Shown piece by piece: positions 1 to 7,361 of a stretch of DNA of 64,000 bases (position 1 is the first letter of the stretch; each line of letters begins with the position of its first letter). The notes beneath the pieces are model-generated. The model ran no database searches. It was not told the DNA's origin and saw only the letters and a list, made by a program, of their open reading frames with translations. The DNA lies in contig CAYGDP010000020.1 in the NCBI GenBank assembly GCA_964348665.1, positions 8,359 through 72,358 on the forward strand, in the 5' to 3' direction. Source of the stretch: CAYGDP01 sp964348665. Its GTDB lineage: Bacteria; Verrucomicrobiota; Verrucomicrobiia; Palsa-1439; CAYGDP01. Position numbers and translations under genes: made by a program.

Positions 1-9
1 ATTACCGAA

Positions 10-1122
10 GTGCCACTTCGAATGACTTGGGGCCCTCCCGCGCAACTGTCAACCAACTCGTCCAAACCGGACAAGAAGGAAGCCAAGGAACGACGAGGGG
101 CACACCTGACGGGGGAAGCGCGATTTCTGCACAACACATCGGTGTTTTCCGCCAAATTACGGCTCGAAACGTACGGCGATCATTTTACCATTTTTCCCAC
201 CGCCTATTTCGAGCCGTGGGTGGATTTAAAACCCAACCCCATTTCCCTGGTTGGCTTGGCCAAATTCCATTGCCCGATGCACGAATACGTGCGCTCGCAC
301 AAACCAAGCCAATGCCCGGAATGCAACATGGCGCTCACACCGATTCAAGTGGTACCCGATGCGCCGCTTCACGACAAAAAATTCGCGATGAGATTCTCCG
401 CCACCCTCGACCCCGTCGTCGACAAACCAACGACTCTCTCGCTCACACCGACAACCGTCGATGGAAAAATCATTTCCGACGTGCAAATCGTCCATGAAAA
501 ACTGATGCATCTTCTTATTGCGAAAGCGGACTTATCCTCGTTCGACCATGTCCATCCCTCCCAACAACCGGATGGACGGTTTGTACTGCCGTACACATTT
601 GCCACCGCAGGAGATTATCTGTTGTTTGCCGATCTCACTCCCGCCGGGGAACGCACGCAGATATTTCGCATGCCAGTCAAGGTCGGAGCGCCCTCGGAGA
701 ATGATTTCTCCCCCACCGTCAAACCGCCGATCATTCGAACTCCGGTCGTACCGCTGTTTCCTGATGCCGCTCTCGCCCGCGAATTTCGCGGAATCCGGGT
801 CGCGCTTTCTCCGGACCCGCCCACCCTGAAGAAACAACAGGAAATCACCCTGACATTTTCTTTGTCGAGTGAAGGCGAGCCGATCAAACTTTATCCTTGG
901 CTGGGCGCGATGGGGCATTGCATCGCCATTCACGAAGACACACAAACACTTTTGCACTTCCACCCCGCCAGCGATCGCGCGCCGAATGGCGCGGTGACAA
1001 TGCACGCGGTCTTTCCACGTCCCGGACTCTACAAACTCTGGGCGCAATTTCGAATCGCCCCTTCGCCAAGCGAATCGGACGAGAATATTTTGACTGCTGA
1101 CTTTGTCGTCCGCGTGCGATAG
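10..1122 (+). CDS. Exported metal-binding-like protein, possibly 5'-truncated
   Basis: The protein has one recognisable motif at about residues 86-104, CPMHEYV followed by CPECNM, which resembles the short heavy-metal-binding domain (CPMHP...CPKCGM) seen in copper efflux and YHS-type proteins. The rest looks like two beta-sandwich regions, one with a histidine-rich HVHPSQ segment and a second with LHFHPAS near residue 320, which suits periplasmic metal handling. No signal peptide is visible from the GTG at 10. The frame is open back to base 1, so the true start probably lies outside the window. The metal role is inferred; no enzyme family is recognised. Confidence 0.6.
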   Translation: MPLRMTWGPPAQLSTNSSKPDKKEAKERRGAHLTGEARFLHNTSVFSAKLRLETYGDHFTIFPTAYFEPWVDLKPNPISLVGLAKFHCPMHEYVRSHKPSQCPECNMALTPIQVVPDAPLHDKKFAMRFSATLDPVVDKPTTLSLTPTTVDGKIISDVQIVHEKLMHLLIAKADLSSFDHVHPSQQPDGRFVLPYTFATAGDYLLFADLTPAGERTQIFRMPVKVGAPSENDFSPTVKPPIIRTPVVPLFPDAALAREFRGIRVALSPDPPTLKKQQEITLTFSLSSEGEPIKLYPWLGAMGHCIAIHEDTQTLLHFHPASDRAPNGAVTMHAVFPRPGLYKLWAQFRIAPSPSESDENILTADFVVRVR

Positions 1123-1131
1123 ATTGGACCG

Positions 1132-1431
1132 ATGATCTACCACCTAGTCTTTTTCAAAGTGAAAAAGGGCGTATCGAAACAGCGATTGGTGGCGTTCGAA
1201 CGGAAGTGGCGCGCCTTGCGCAACGATATTCCCGGCCTGCTCTCGATCGAAGGCGGCGACAACATCAGCATTGAGCCGTTCAGCAAAGGCTACAACCGCG
1301 CCTACGTGCTGAAGTTCAAAGACAAGAAATCGCGCGACACCTACGTCCCCCACCACAACCACGTTGCTCTCGGCAAAAAAGTCGCCTGGCCCATGCTCGA
1401 CGACGTCTGCGTCTGCGATATCGAGGTGTAA
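1132..1431 (+). CDS. Dabb (stress-responsive A/B barrel) family protein
   Basis: This 99-residue protein opens with MIYHLVFFKVK and carries conserved HHNHVAL and a terminal beta strand, the pattern of the dimeric alpha/beta barrel Dabb fold (about 100 residues, usual length). Members are small cytoplasmic proteins, mostly of unknown function, some being cyclases or stress-induced. It starts 10 bases after the preceding stop, so the two are probably cotranscribed. It is convergent with fabF. No substrate can be assigned. Confidence 0.8.
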   Translation: MIYHLVFFKVKKGVSKQRLVAFERKWRALRNDIPGLLSIEGGDNISIEPFSKGYNRAYVLKFKDKKSRDTYVPHHNHVALGKKVAWPMLDDVCVCDIEV

Positions 1432-1441
1432 AACGTTCGGT

Positions 1442-1457
1442 TCAAGCTTTAGCTTGA
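1442..1457 (+). terminator. Small hairpin between convergent genes
   Basis: TCAAGC and GCTTGA pair around a TTTA loop between the convergent Dabb gene and fabF, followed by the T-rich TAGATTTTAC. The stem is only 6 bp and the T tract is interrupted, so termination is a weak inference. Confidence 0.3.
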
Positions 1458-1522
1458 TAGATTTTACAAAAGGTACACGCTAAAACGTGGACTCCGAACT
1501 TTCAATTTCGAAGCATCCCCCC

Positions 1523-2767
1523 TTACTCAAACTTCTTCATAATCAATGTAGCATTATGGCCGCCGAAGCCGAAGGAGTTGTTGAGGGCGACGGTGACGCT
1601 CGCCTCGCGGGCTGTATTGGGGACGTAATCGAGATCGCAATCGGGGTCGGCAACCTCGTAATTAATGGTTGGCGGAATTATTCCCTCTTGGATGGTCTTG
1701 ACACAAACGATCGTCTCGACCGCGCCGGCTGCACCGAGCATGTGACCGGTCATGGATTTAGTTGAGCTAACCGCTACTTTCTTCGCGTACTCACCAAAGA
1801 CAGTTTTAATGGCATGTGTTTCGGCAATGTCACCCACGGGAGTGCTGGTGCCGTGCGCGTTGATGTATTGGATGTCTTCGATGCGCAATTTGGCCTTTTC
1901 CAGGGCGCGTTTCATGCAGCGAGCGGCGCCAGCACCTTGCGGAGCAGGAGCGCTCATGTGATACGCATCGGCGGTGGCGGCATAGCCGACGATCTCGGCG
2001 TAGATTTTCGTGCCACGCTTTTTCGCGTGTTCGAGCTCTTCGAGAATGACGATGCCCGCGCCTTCCCCCATAACGAAGCCATCGCGTCCCTTGTCGAAGG
2101 GACGGGAAGCTTTTTCCGGCGCATCGTTGCGGGTTGAGAGCGCTTTCATCGCGCAAAACGCGCCGACGCCGATGGGCGTAACGGGGGCTTCGCTGCCTCC
2201 CGCGACGATGACATCCGCGTCATCGCAAAGGATCATACGTGCCGCCTCCCCAATGGAATGGGCGCTGGTGGCGCAGGCGCTCACGGTGGCAAAATTCGGC
2301 CCGCAAAGTCCATGCTCCATCGAGATCATTCCCGCTGCCATATCCGAAATCAACATGGGAATGGTAAAAGGATTGATGCGCGACGGTCCTTTGGTGCGCA
2401 ACGTTTCGTGGGCGGACTCCAGCGTAGAGAGTCCGCCAATCCCACTGCCAACGATGACGCCAATCCTCTCCCGGTTTTCGGCATCCAGATTTAGCCCGGA
2501 ATCTACGATGGCTTGTTTAGCAGCCGGAATGGCGAGCTGGATATAGCGGTCGGCACGCCGGGCGTCTTTGGGCGACTTGAAATGCGGCGCTGGATCGAAT
2601 CCGCGGACTTCTCCTGCGATTTTGCAGTCGTACTCGGTCACGTCGAACGCGCCGATGCGACCTACACCGCTCCGACCCGAGAGCAGGCTCGACCAAACAC
2701 TGGCGACATCGTAGCCGACAGCGCTGACAACCCCGATTCCCGTGATTACGACTCGGCGCGTGCTCAT
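1523..2767 (-). CDS. fabF: 3-oxoacyl-[acyl-carrier-protein] synthase II
   Basis: Condenses malonyl-ACP with acyl-ACP in fatty acid elongation in the cytoplasm. The protein begins MSTRRVVITGIGVVSAVG and has the KAS II active-site Cys in VSACATSAHSIG (near residue 165), the two histidines in NAHGTSTPVGD and STKSMTGHMLGAAGA, and the terminal NNSFGFGGHN motif. Length of about 414 residues is normal. I place the start at the ATG at 2767 rather than the GTG at 2788, because a strong hairpin (2780-2816) covers the upstream region and homology begins at MSTRR. It is the last gene of the fabD-fabG-acpP-fabF run. Confidence 0.96.
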   Translation of the reverse strand: MSTRRVVITGIGVVSAVGYDVASVWSSLLSGRSGVGRIGAFDVTEYDCKIAGEVRGFDPAPHFKSPKDARRADRYIQLAIPAAKQAIVDSGLNLDAENRERIGVIVGSGIGGLSTLESAHETLRTKGPSRINPFTIPMLISDMAAGMISMEHGLCGPNFATVSACATSAHSIGEAARMILCDDADVIVAGGSEAPVTPIGVGAFCAMKALSTRNDAPEKASRPFDKGRDGFVMGEGAGIVILEELEHAKKRGTKIYAEIVGYAATADAYHMSAPAPQGAGAARCMKRALEKAKLRIEDIQYINAHGTSTPVGDIAETHAIKTVFGEYAKKVAVSSTKSMTGHMLGAAGAVETIVCVKTIQEGIIPPTINYEVADPDCDLDYVPNTAREASVTVALNNSFGFGGHNATLIMKKFE

Positions 2768-2779
2768 CTCAAAAGCAAA

Positions 2780-2816
2780 CGAGGGCACTGCGCTCTTGCG
2801 ATACGCAATGCCCTCG
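2780..2816 (-). terminator. Hairpin between acpP and fabF with T-rich tail
   Basis: On the minus strand CGAGGGCATTGCG pairs with CGCAGTGCCCTCG (13 bp including one G-T pair, loop about 11) and is followed by TTTGCTTTT just before the fabF ATG. The geometry fits a partial intrinsic terminator or an RNA-processing/stability hairpin that would lower fabF relative to the abundant acpP product. The structure is seen directly; the role is inferred. Confidence 0.6.
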
Positions 2817-2829
2817 GCGAAATCCCGGT

Positions 2830-3087
2830 TTACTTACCCGTTTGTTTCTCTTCAATGTAGCGAATCACATCACCCACTTTTTGCAGCTTCTCCGCTTCTT
2901 CGTCCGGCACTTCCACGCCGAACTCTTCCTCGAACGCCATGATCAGCTCGACGATGTCGAGCGAGTCCGCGCCGAGATCCTCGACGAAGCTCGCCTCGAG
3001 CGTCACCTGATCGGGGTTGACGCCGAGCTGTTCGACAACAATTTCCTTTACGCGATCTGCAACAGGTTTGTCTTTGTTTTCTGCCAT
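2830..3087 (-). CDS. acpP: Acyl carrier protein
   Basis: This 85-residue acidic protein carries acyl intermediates on a phosphopantetheine arm. The attachment serine lies in EDLGADSLDIVELIMAFEE (DSL motif, near residue 42), and the helix II/III pattern GVEVPDEEAEKL is standard. A strong Shine-Dalgarno AGGAGG (complement at 3092-3097) sits five bases before the ATG, consistent with high expression. It lies between fabG and fabF as in many bacteria. Confidence 0.98.
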   Translation of the reverse strand: MAENKDKPVADRVKEIVVEQLGVNPDQVTLEASFVEDLGADSLDIVELIMAFEEEFGVEVPDEEAEKLQKVGDVIRYIEEKQTGK

Positions 3088-3117
3088 GAATCCTCCTGGT
3101 TTATTTTTTTCAAAATC

Positions 3118-3870
3118 TTACGCTGTCATACCGCCATCCACCACCATCACTTGCCCGGTCACATAACTCGCTGCGTCACTCGCCAAAAAAACCGATGCCC
3201 CAGCCACATCCTCGGCTTCCCCGAGCCGTCCCAACGGTACATTTGCCAGCAACAGTTTCCGCTGCTCTTCTGTCATCGTCGCCGTCATGTCCGTCGCAAT
3301 GAATCCGGGTGCGATCGCATTGCACGTAATCCCCCGGCTGGCCAACTCGCGCGCCACCGACTTGGTGAAGCCGATCAACCCCGCTTTGCTCGCCGCGTAG
3401 TTAGCTTGCCCTGCGTTGCCTGTCAAGCCCACAATTGATGCAATATTAATTATCCGCCCCGACCGCTGCTTCAGCAATGTCCGTGTCAAGGCTTTTGTCC
3501 AATGAAACGCCCCCTTCAAATTCGTATCCAGCACCACGTCCCATTGCTCGCCACTCATCCGCATCAGCAAATCATCGCGAGTCACCCCGGCGTTGTTGAC
3601 CAAAATATCCACCCGTTCGTTCAATCCCAGCGCCTTTTTCGCCGCCGCCTCCACCGCCGCGCCATCCGCCACATCCACCGCCAACGCCAGCGATTTCCGC
3701 CCCAAAGCCGTCACCTCCGCCGCGACTTTATCGGAATTCTCCTGCGTGCGGCTCACGCACACCACGTCCGCCCCCGCGCGAGCCATCGCCAACGCAATCG
3801 CCCGGCCAATCCCCCGCCCTGCCCCCGTCACAACGGCGGTTTTGTTTTGCAGCGAAATGTTCATTATCAT
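3118..3870 (-). CDS. fabG: 3-oxoacyl-[acyl-carrier-protein] reductase
   Basis: NADPH-dependent short-chain dehydrogenase of fatty acid synthesis. The Rossmann motif TGAGRGIGRAIA, the NNAGVTRDDLL segment, the catalytic set Ser/Tyr/Lys in NIASIV and YAASKAG, and the C-terminal GQVMVVDGG are all present. I choose the ATG at 3870, which has GGGA about six bases upstream; the ATG at 3864 is the alternative. The frame extends 16 codons further up into repeat-like spacer and those residues have no homology appeal. Length of about 250 residues is typical. Confidence 0.96.
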   Translation of the reverse strand: MIMNISLQNKTAVVTGAGRGIGRAIALAMARAGADVVCVSRTQENSDKVAAEVTALGRKSLALAVDVADGAAVEAAAKKALGLNERVDILVNNAGVTRDDLLMRMSGEQWDVVLDTNLKGAFHWTKALTRTLLKQRSGRIINIASIVGLTGNAGQANYAASKAGLIGFTKSVARELASRGITCNAIAPGFIATDMTATMTEEQRKLLLANVPLGRLGEAEDVAGASVFLASDAASYVTGQVMVVDGGMTA

Positions 3871-3925
3871 CGTCGTCCCGCCAAACGCCTCGGCGGGTAA
3901 ACCTCGGTCGTATATCAATTCAGCA

Positions 3926-3996
3926 ATTCACCATTCAACGCTTTTGACCTTATTAACGTTTCAACCCTTTAACGTTTAACGACTCAATGCTTCAAC
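3926..3996. repeat. Family A repeat (TTCAACG/TTTAACG type) between fabG and fabD
   Basis: A run of related units such as ATTCAACG, TTTCAACC, TTTAACG and TTCAACGG fills the fabD-fabG spacer and runs over the fabD stop codon. The same units recur at 5328, 11507, 21279, 22478, 39104, 57566 and 59404. They are imperfect and no transposase is linked to them. Confidence 0.6.
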
Positions 3997-4902
3997 GGTC
4001 TTATCCAGGCTAGCAACGTCGGCTACATTATGCACAGTAGCAGCTTTGTCAATCCGCTTCATAAACCCCGTCAGAGCAGTCCCAGGTCCAAGCTCGATAA
4101 ACCTCGTAAATCCATTTGCCAACAACCATTGCATACTCGCCTCCCAGCGCACCGGCGAAACCACCTGACGCGCCAGCAATGATCGAATTTCTTCCGCCGA
4201 CTTCACCGGCTCTGCCGTCACATTCGACACAACAATCTGCTTCGGCGCCTGAAAAGCGATCTTGGCTAGTTCCGATTCCAGTTTCGGCACGGCGCTCGTC
4301 ATCAGCCGTGAATGATAGGCACCAGCGACAGACAACGATATCACCTTTCTCGCTCCTGCCTGTTCCAACTTGGGTGTCGCTGCCGCAACTTTATTTTTTT
4401 CTCCCGACACAACAATCTGTCCCGGACAATTCAGGTTGGCCACTTCGATGTCAGACACCTTGCATACCTCCGCGACTTTTCCTTCTTCCAGTCCGATCAC
4501 TGCCGCCATCCCGCCAGCCGTTGCATCACAAGCTTCTTGCATGTAAATCCCGCGCGCCCGCACCAAGCGTAGCCCCTCTTCAAAACTCATCGCCCCCGCC
4601 GCCGCCAACGCCGTCGCTTCGCCCAGCGACAAACCCGCCGTCGCTGCAAATTCCAAATCCAAATTTGAAATTTCCAATACTTTCAGGCATGCCCAGCTCG
4701 CCGCGTAAATCCCAGGCTGCGCGTGCTCCGTTTTCGTCAATTCCGCTTCCGGTCCTTCGAAACAGATTTTCGTCAGGTCATACCCAAGAATCCGGTTCGC
4801 ATCGTCAAACGCCTTTCTCGCAGCAGGGATTTTTTCCGCCAGATCACGCCCCATCCCAATAATTTGCGCCCCTTGTCCGGCAAATAATAAAGCGGTTCTC
4901 AT
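3976..4902 (-). CDS. fabD: Malonyl-CoA:ACP transacylase
   Basis: Transfers malonyl from CoA to ACP. The protein has the N-terminal LLFAGQGAQIIGMG, the nucleophile serine in GLSLGEATALAAAG, the catalytic histidine in VAGAYHSRLM and the oxyanion QPGIYAA. Length of 308 residues is normal. Just before the nucleophile elbow the stretch EISNLDLEF is encoded by a repeat-like tract (about 4640-4680) of the CCAAAT/CAAATT type, which replaces ordinary family sequence there. The gene follows garK by 13 bases and its stop codon lies within a family A repeat. Confidence 0.95.
   Translation of the reverse strand: MRTALLFAGQGAQIIGMGRDLAEKIPAARKAFDDANRILGYDLTKICFEGPEAELTKTEHAQPGIYAASWACLKVLEISNLDLEFAATAGLSLGEATALAAAGAMSFEEGLRLVRARGIYMQEACDATAGGMAAVIGLEEGKVAEVCKVSDIEVANLNCPGQIVVSGEKNKVAAATPKLEQAGARKVISLSVAGAYHSRLMTSAVPKLESELAKIAFQAPKQIVVSNVTAEPVKSAEEIRSLLARQVVSPVRWEASMQWLLANGFTRFIELGPGTALTGFMKRIDKAATVHNVADVASLDKTVEALSR
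4640..4680. repeat. Family B repeat (CCAAATTCCAAA type) inside fabD
   Basis: The tract AAATTCCAAATCCAAATTTG and its continuation match the GGAGTTTGGAGTTT repeats at 5508, 18640 and 60284 in style and reading. In fabD it is translated as EISNLDLEF. Confidence 0.5.
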
Positions 4903-4915
4903 TTTTCTCTTACTC

Positions 4916-6082
4916 TTAATCTCTCACAACAAAATTCGTCACTGTTTTTGCCACGGTATCTTCCAGTAATCGCGCGGCGTTTTGCATGGCGTAATCAAGA
5001 CTCATATCGCTAGTTTTGATCGCTGCCGCAGCGTCAATCCCGTGCCTCCGCAGCGCCCGATCGGAAGCGGCGACGCTACCCGCCAATGCTAGAACGGGCA
5101 AGTCAAATTCCTTGGCGCGCTGCGCCACCATCACCGGCGCTTTTCCGGCAAGTGATTGCTCATCGAGTTTCCCCTCGCCCGTAATCACTAAATCGGCCAA
5201 CCGAAGCCGGTCCTCAAACTGCCCATAATTCATGATGATCTCCGCGCCCGACTGCATCTCGGCACTCAGAAATGCACGCAGTCCGAACCCAAGCCCACCC
5301 GCCGCGCCAGAGCCGGAGAGTCGAGAGAGCGTTGAGGCGTCAAAGTGTTGAATCGTTAAATCGCGTACAACGATTCGGGCAAAGTGACGAAGATTACGTT
5401 CGAGGTGCGCAACCATCGCCGGCGTCGCGCCTTTCTGCGGGCCAAACACGCGCGCCGCGCCATATTTTCCCAGAAGCGGATTGCTGACATCACTTGCAAT
5501 TATGATCTTGGAGTTTAGAGTTTGGAGTTTGGAGTTTCCTTCGGCGATTCTGGCAATTCTATCCAAATCTCCTCCACTCAAAGGTTTTGCCAGCCGGCGT
5601 CCTTCCTTGTCAAAGAACTGGAAACCGACGGCCTGCGCCATCCCCGCGCCGCCATCGGTGGTAGCGCTGCCGCCAATCCCAACAATGATCTCGTGGCAAC
5701 CGAGTTTCATCGCGGCACAGATCAACTCGCCTGTGCCATAAGTGGTAGTCCGCATTGGATTCCGTAGCCGTGGTGGAACAAGATGCAACCCGCTCGCCTC
5801 CGCCATCTCGATCACCGCCACTCGATTGGGCAATAAACCAAACCGTGCGGTAACGCGCTTGCCAAGCGGGCCGCAAACCTTGCAACGAAGTATCTTGCCT
5901 CCAGCCGCGGCGACGAGCGCTTCAACAGTCCCTTCCCCGCCATCTGCCATTGGGAAACAATCAATTTCTGTGTGCGGCATCGCGCGCTCAATGCCGCGCG
6001 TAATTGCGATAGCGGCTTCGGCGGCCGTGAGCGATCCTTTAAATTTGTCGGGAGCAATCAAAATGCGCAAGCACCGTATCAT
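4916..6082 (-). CDS. garK: Glycerate kinase (GarK/GlxK family)
   Basis: Phosphorylates D-glycerate using ATP. The protein begins with LRILIAPDKFKGSL, then shows MADGGEGTVEAL, ATTDGGAGMAQALG-type sequence (seen as ATTDGGAGMAQAVG) and the C-terminal TGEGKLDEQSLAGKAP, the signature of the PF02595 glycerate kinase family. Length of 388 residues is close to normal despite two in-frame repeat-derived stretches: SKLQTLNSK from family B (about 5508-5545) and DLTIQHFDASTL from family A (about 5328-5362). It is the first gene of the fab run, probably cotranscribed. No strong Shine-Dalgarno is seen. Confidence 0.93.
   Translation of the reverse strand: MIRCLRILIAPDKFKGSLTAAEAAIAITRGIERAMPHTEIDCFPMADGGEGTVEALVAAAGGKILRCKVCGPLGKRVTARFGLLPNRVAVIEMAEASGLHLVPPRLRNPMRTTTYGTGELICAAMKLGCHEIIVGIGGSATTDGGAGMAQAVGFQFFDKEGRRLAKPLSGGDLDRIARIAEGNSKLQTLNSKIIIASDVSNPLLGKYGAARVFGPQKGATPAMVAHLERNLRHFARIVVRDLTIQHFDASTLSRLSGSGAAGGLGFGLRAFLSAEMQSGAEIIMNYGQFEDRLRLADLVITGEGKLDEQSLAGKAPVMVAQRAKEFDLPVLALAGSVAASDRALRRHGIDAAAAIKTSDMSLDYAMQNAARLLEDTVAKTVTNFVVRD
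5328..5362. repeat. Family A repeat inside garK
   Basis: GTTGAGGCGTCAAAGTGTTG followed by AATCGTTAAATCG matches the family A unit and is read as LTIQHFDAST. The same peptide theme (TIQ-F/R-N-ST) appears from other copies at 57566 and 59404. Confidence 0.55.
5508..5545. repeat. Family B repeat inside garK
   Basis: Repeated GGAGTTT units (GGAGTTTAGAGTTTGGAGTT) are read on the minus strand as KLQTLNSK. The copy resembles the intergenic tract at 18640-18765. Confidence 0.55.
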
Positions 6083-6138
6083 GCGGCATCAGCAGTAATT
6101 CCGCAAGCGCAGCGAAACCAGGATATACCAATAGATTA

Positions 6139-7038
6139 CTAAGGGCCGATGTAGTTCCGACAGAGACCTAGAAAGGCTCGATAGGCGGCCGGCCAGCGTT
6201 TGCCTTTTCGAGAGGCGATGCCCCATTGGCGGCGCAGATGACCGCCGGTGAACGGCACTGCAACGAGAAGTTTTTGGCGGAGTTCGCGTTCACAAATCCA
6301 TGGGGCGACGACACCCACGCCGAGTTCCATTTTTACCATCGCTTTAATCACGTCCGCCTCGCCGGTCTCGACATAGTTGGGCATGGCGATTCCTTTGCCG
6401 CGCAAGAATGTCTCGAGGAGCTGGAAGGTGACACTTCGACGACTGTAGAGGATAAAGGATTGAGTCGGCACTTCTTCTAGTGGGACGGACTTTTTCTTCG
6501 CCCAAGGGTGCTTGGGCGAAACGACGGCGACCAGTTCGTCCTCAAACAGTTCGAGCGTCTGCAGCGAAGAGTTTCGAATGGGGAGGATCACGATGGCGAA
6601 GTCGAGCTGGTCGGCAAGAAGATGTTCGACGAGCGGCGTGGTATCGGCCGGTTCGACGGAGAGTTGATGTTGTGGAAATCGTTTGCGGAATTCCCGGAGC
6701 ACGGGCGGCAGTAAATACTCGCAGACTGTTGCCGCAGCGCCGAGCCGGAGTCGTCCTCGTCCTTCACCTTTGGTTTCGCCAACAACAGCCATCGCCTCGC
6801 CGAGCTTGGCAAGGACATCGTTCGCGATGGGCAAAAGCGCCTGTCCTGCGACGGTCAGGCGCACTTGTTTGCCGGAGCGTTCGAACAATTCCGCGCCAAG
6901 TTGTTCCTCGAGTGCCTTGATTTGGTGGCTTAGAGCGGATTGGGTGAGGTAGAGTTTTCGCGCGGCCGCGGTAAAACTGCTCATTTGAGCAATCATAACA
7001 AAACTGCGCAGTTGACGCGTATCGAGGATCTCATTCAT
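6139..7038 (-). CDS. LysR-family transcriptional regulator, probably of nitrate assimilation
   Basis: The N-terminal winged helix-turn-helix is classic (QLRSFVMIAQMSSFTAAARK, LTQSALSHQIKALEEQLG, LFERSGKQVRLT), followed by a type 2 periplasmic-binding-like effector domain of about 200 residues. I use the ATG at 7038; the frame continues 4 codons to a TTG at 7050. The gene is divergent from the porin/nitrate transport genes, the usual arrangement for a LysR activator and its target, so I infer NtcB/Cbl-like control of nitrogen assimilation. The ligand is unknown. Confidence 0.88.
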   Translation of the reverse strand: MNEILDTRQLRSFVMIAQMSSFTAAARKLYLTQSALSHQIKALEEQLGAELFERSGKQVRLTVAGQALLPIANDVLAKLGEAMAVVGETKGEGRGRLRLGAAATVCEYLLPPVLREFRKRFPQHQLSVEPADTTPLVEHLLADQLDFAIVILPIRNSSLQTLELFEDELVAVVSPKHPWAKKKSVPLEEVPTQSFILYSRRSVTFQLLETFLRGKGIAMPNYVETGEADVIKAMVKMELGVGVVAPWICERELRQKLLVAVPFTGGHLRRQWGIASRKGKRWPAAYRAFLGLCRNYIGP

Positions 7039-7361
7039 GTGTCGAATCAATAATTCTCATCTCGAATTTGTTCCTAATTTATTCACTTTGGTCAATTCCG
7101 TTCGACGGTGTCGAGAACTCCGAACATCCATCGCCCGATTGGCAAAGTAGGGCCATGTGACTACTCTACGATCGCCACCGATATTAGCATCTTTGCTGCC
7201 AACCATCAAATTCGATGCAAAACAGGGCGCAAAATCACCATTTAATTCTCGGTGTGAATCCAAGCGATGAAATTATAGACTCATACAAATATAGCAGTTG
7301 GTATCGCACCAGCTAATTACGACGCCAATGTTGGCAACCATTATGGCGAAAAAAAACGAAT
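7039..7361. promoter_or_regulatory. Divergent control region between LysR gene and nitrate porin
   Basis: This 323-base spacer holds no convincing gene. An AT-rich stretch at about 7262-7300 (AAATTATAGACTCATACAAA, then TATAGC) offers minus-10-like hexamers without a good minus-35, which suits an activator-dependent promoter. Repeated GCAAAAC and GCAAAAT elements near 7216-7236 could be part of a regulator site, but I cannot define a LysR operator with confidence. Confidence 0.45.

Noticed and set aside
7039..7361. A sigma-54 promoter before the porin gene (TTGGCAACCATTATGGC)
   Set aside because: Spacing between the GG and GC elements is one base too long and the minus-12 box is poor.
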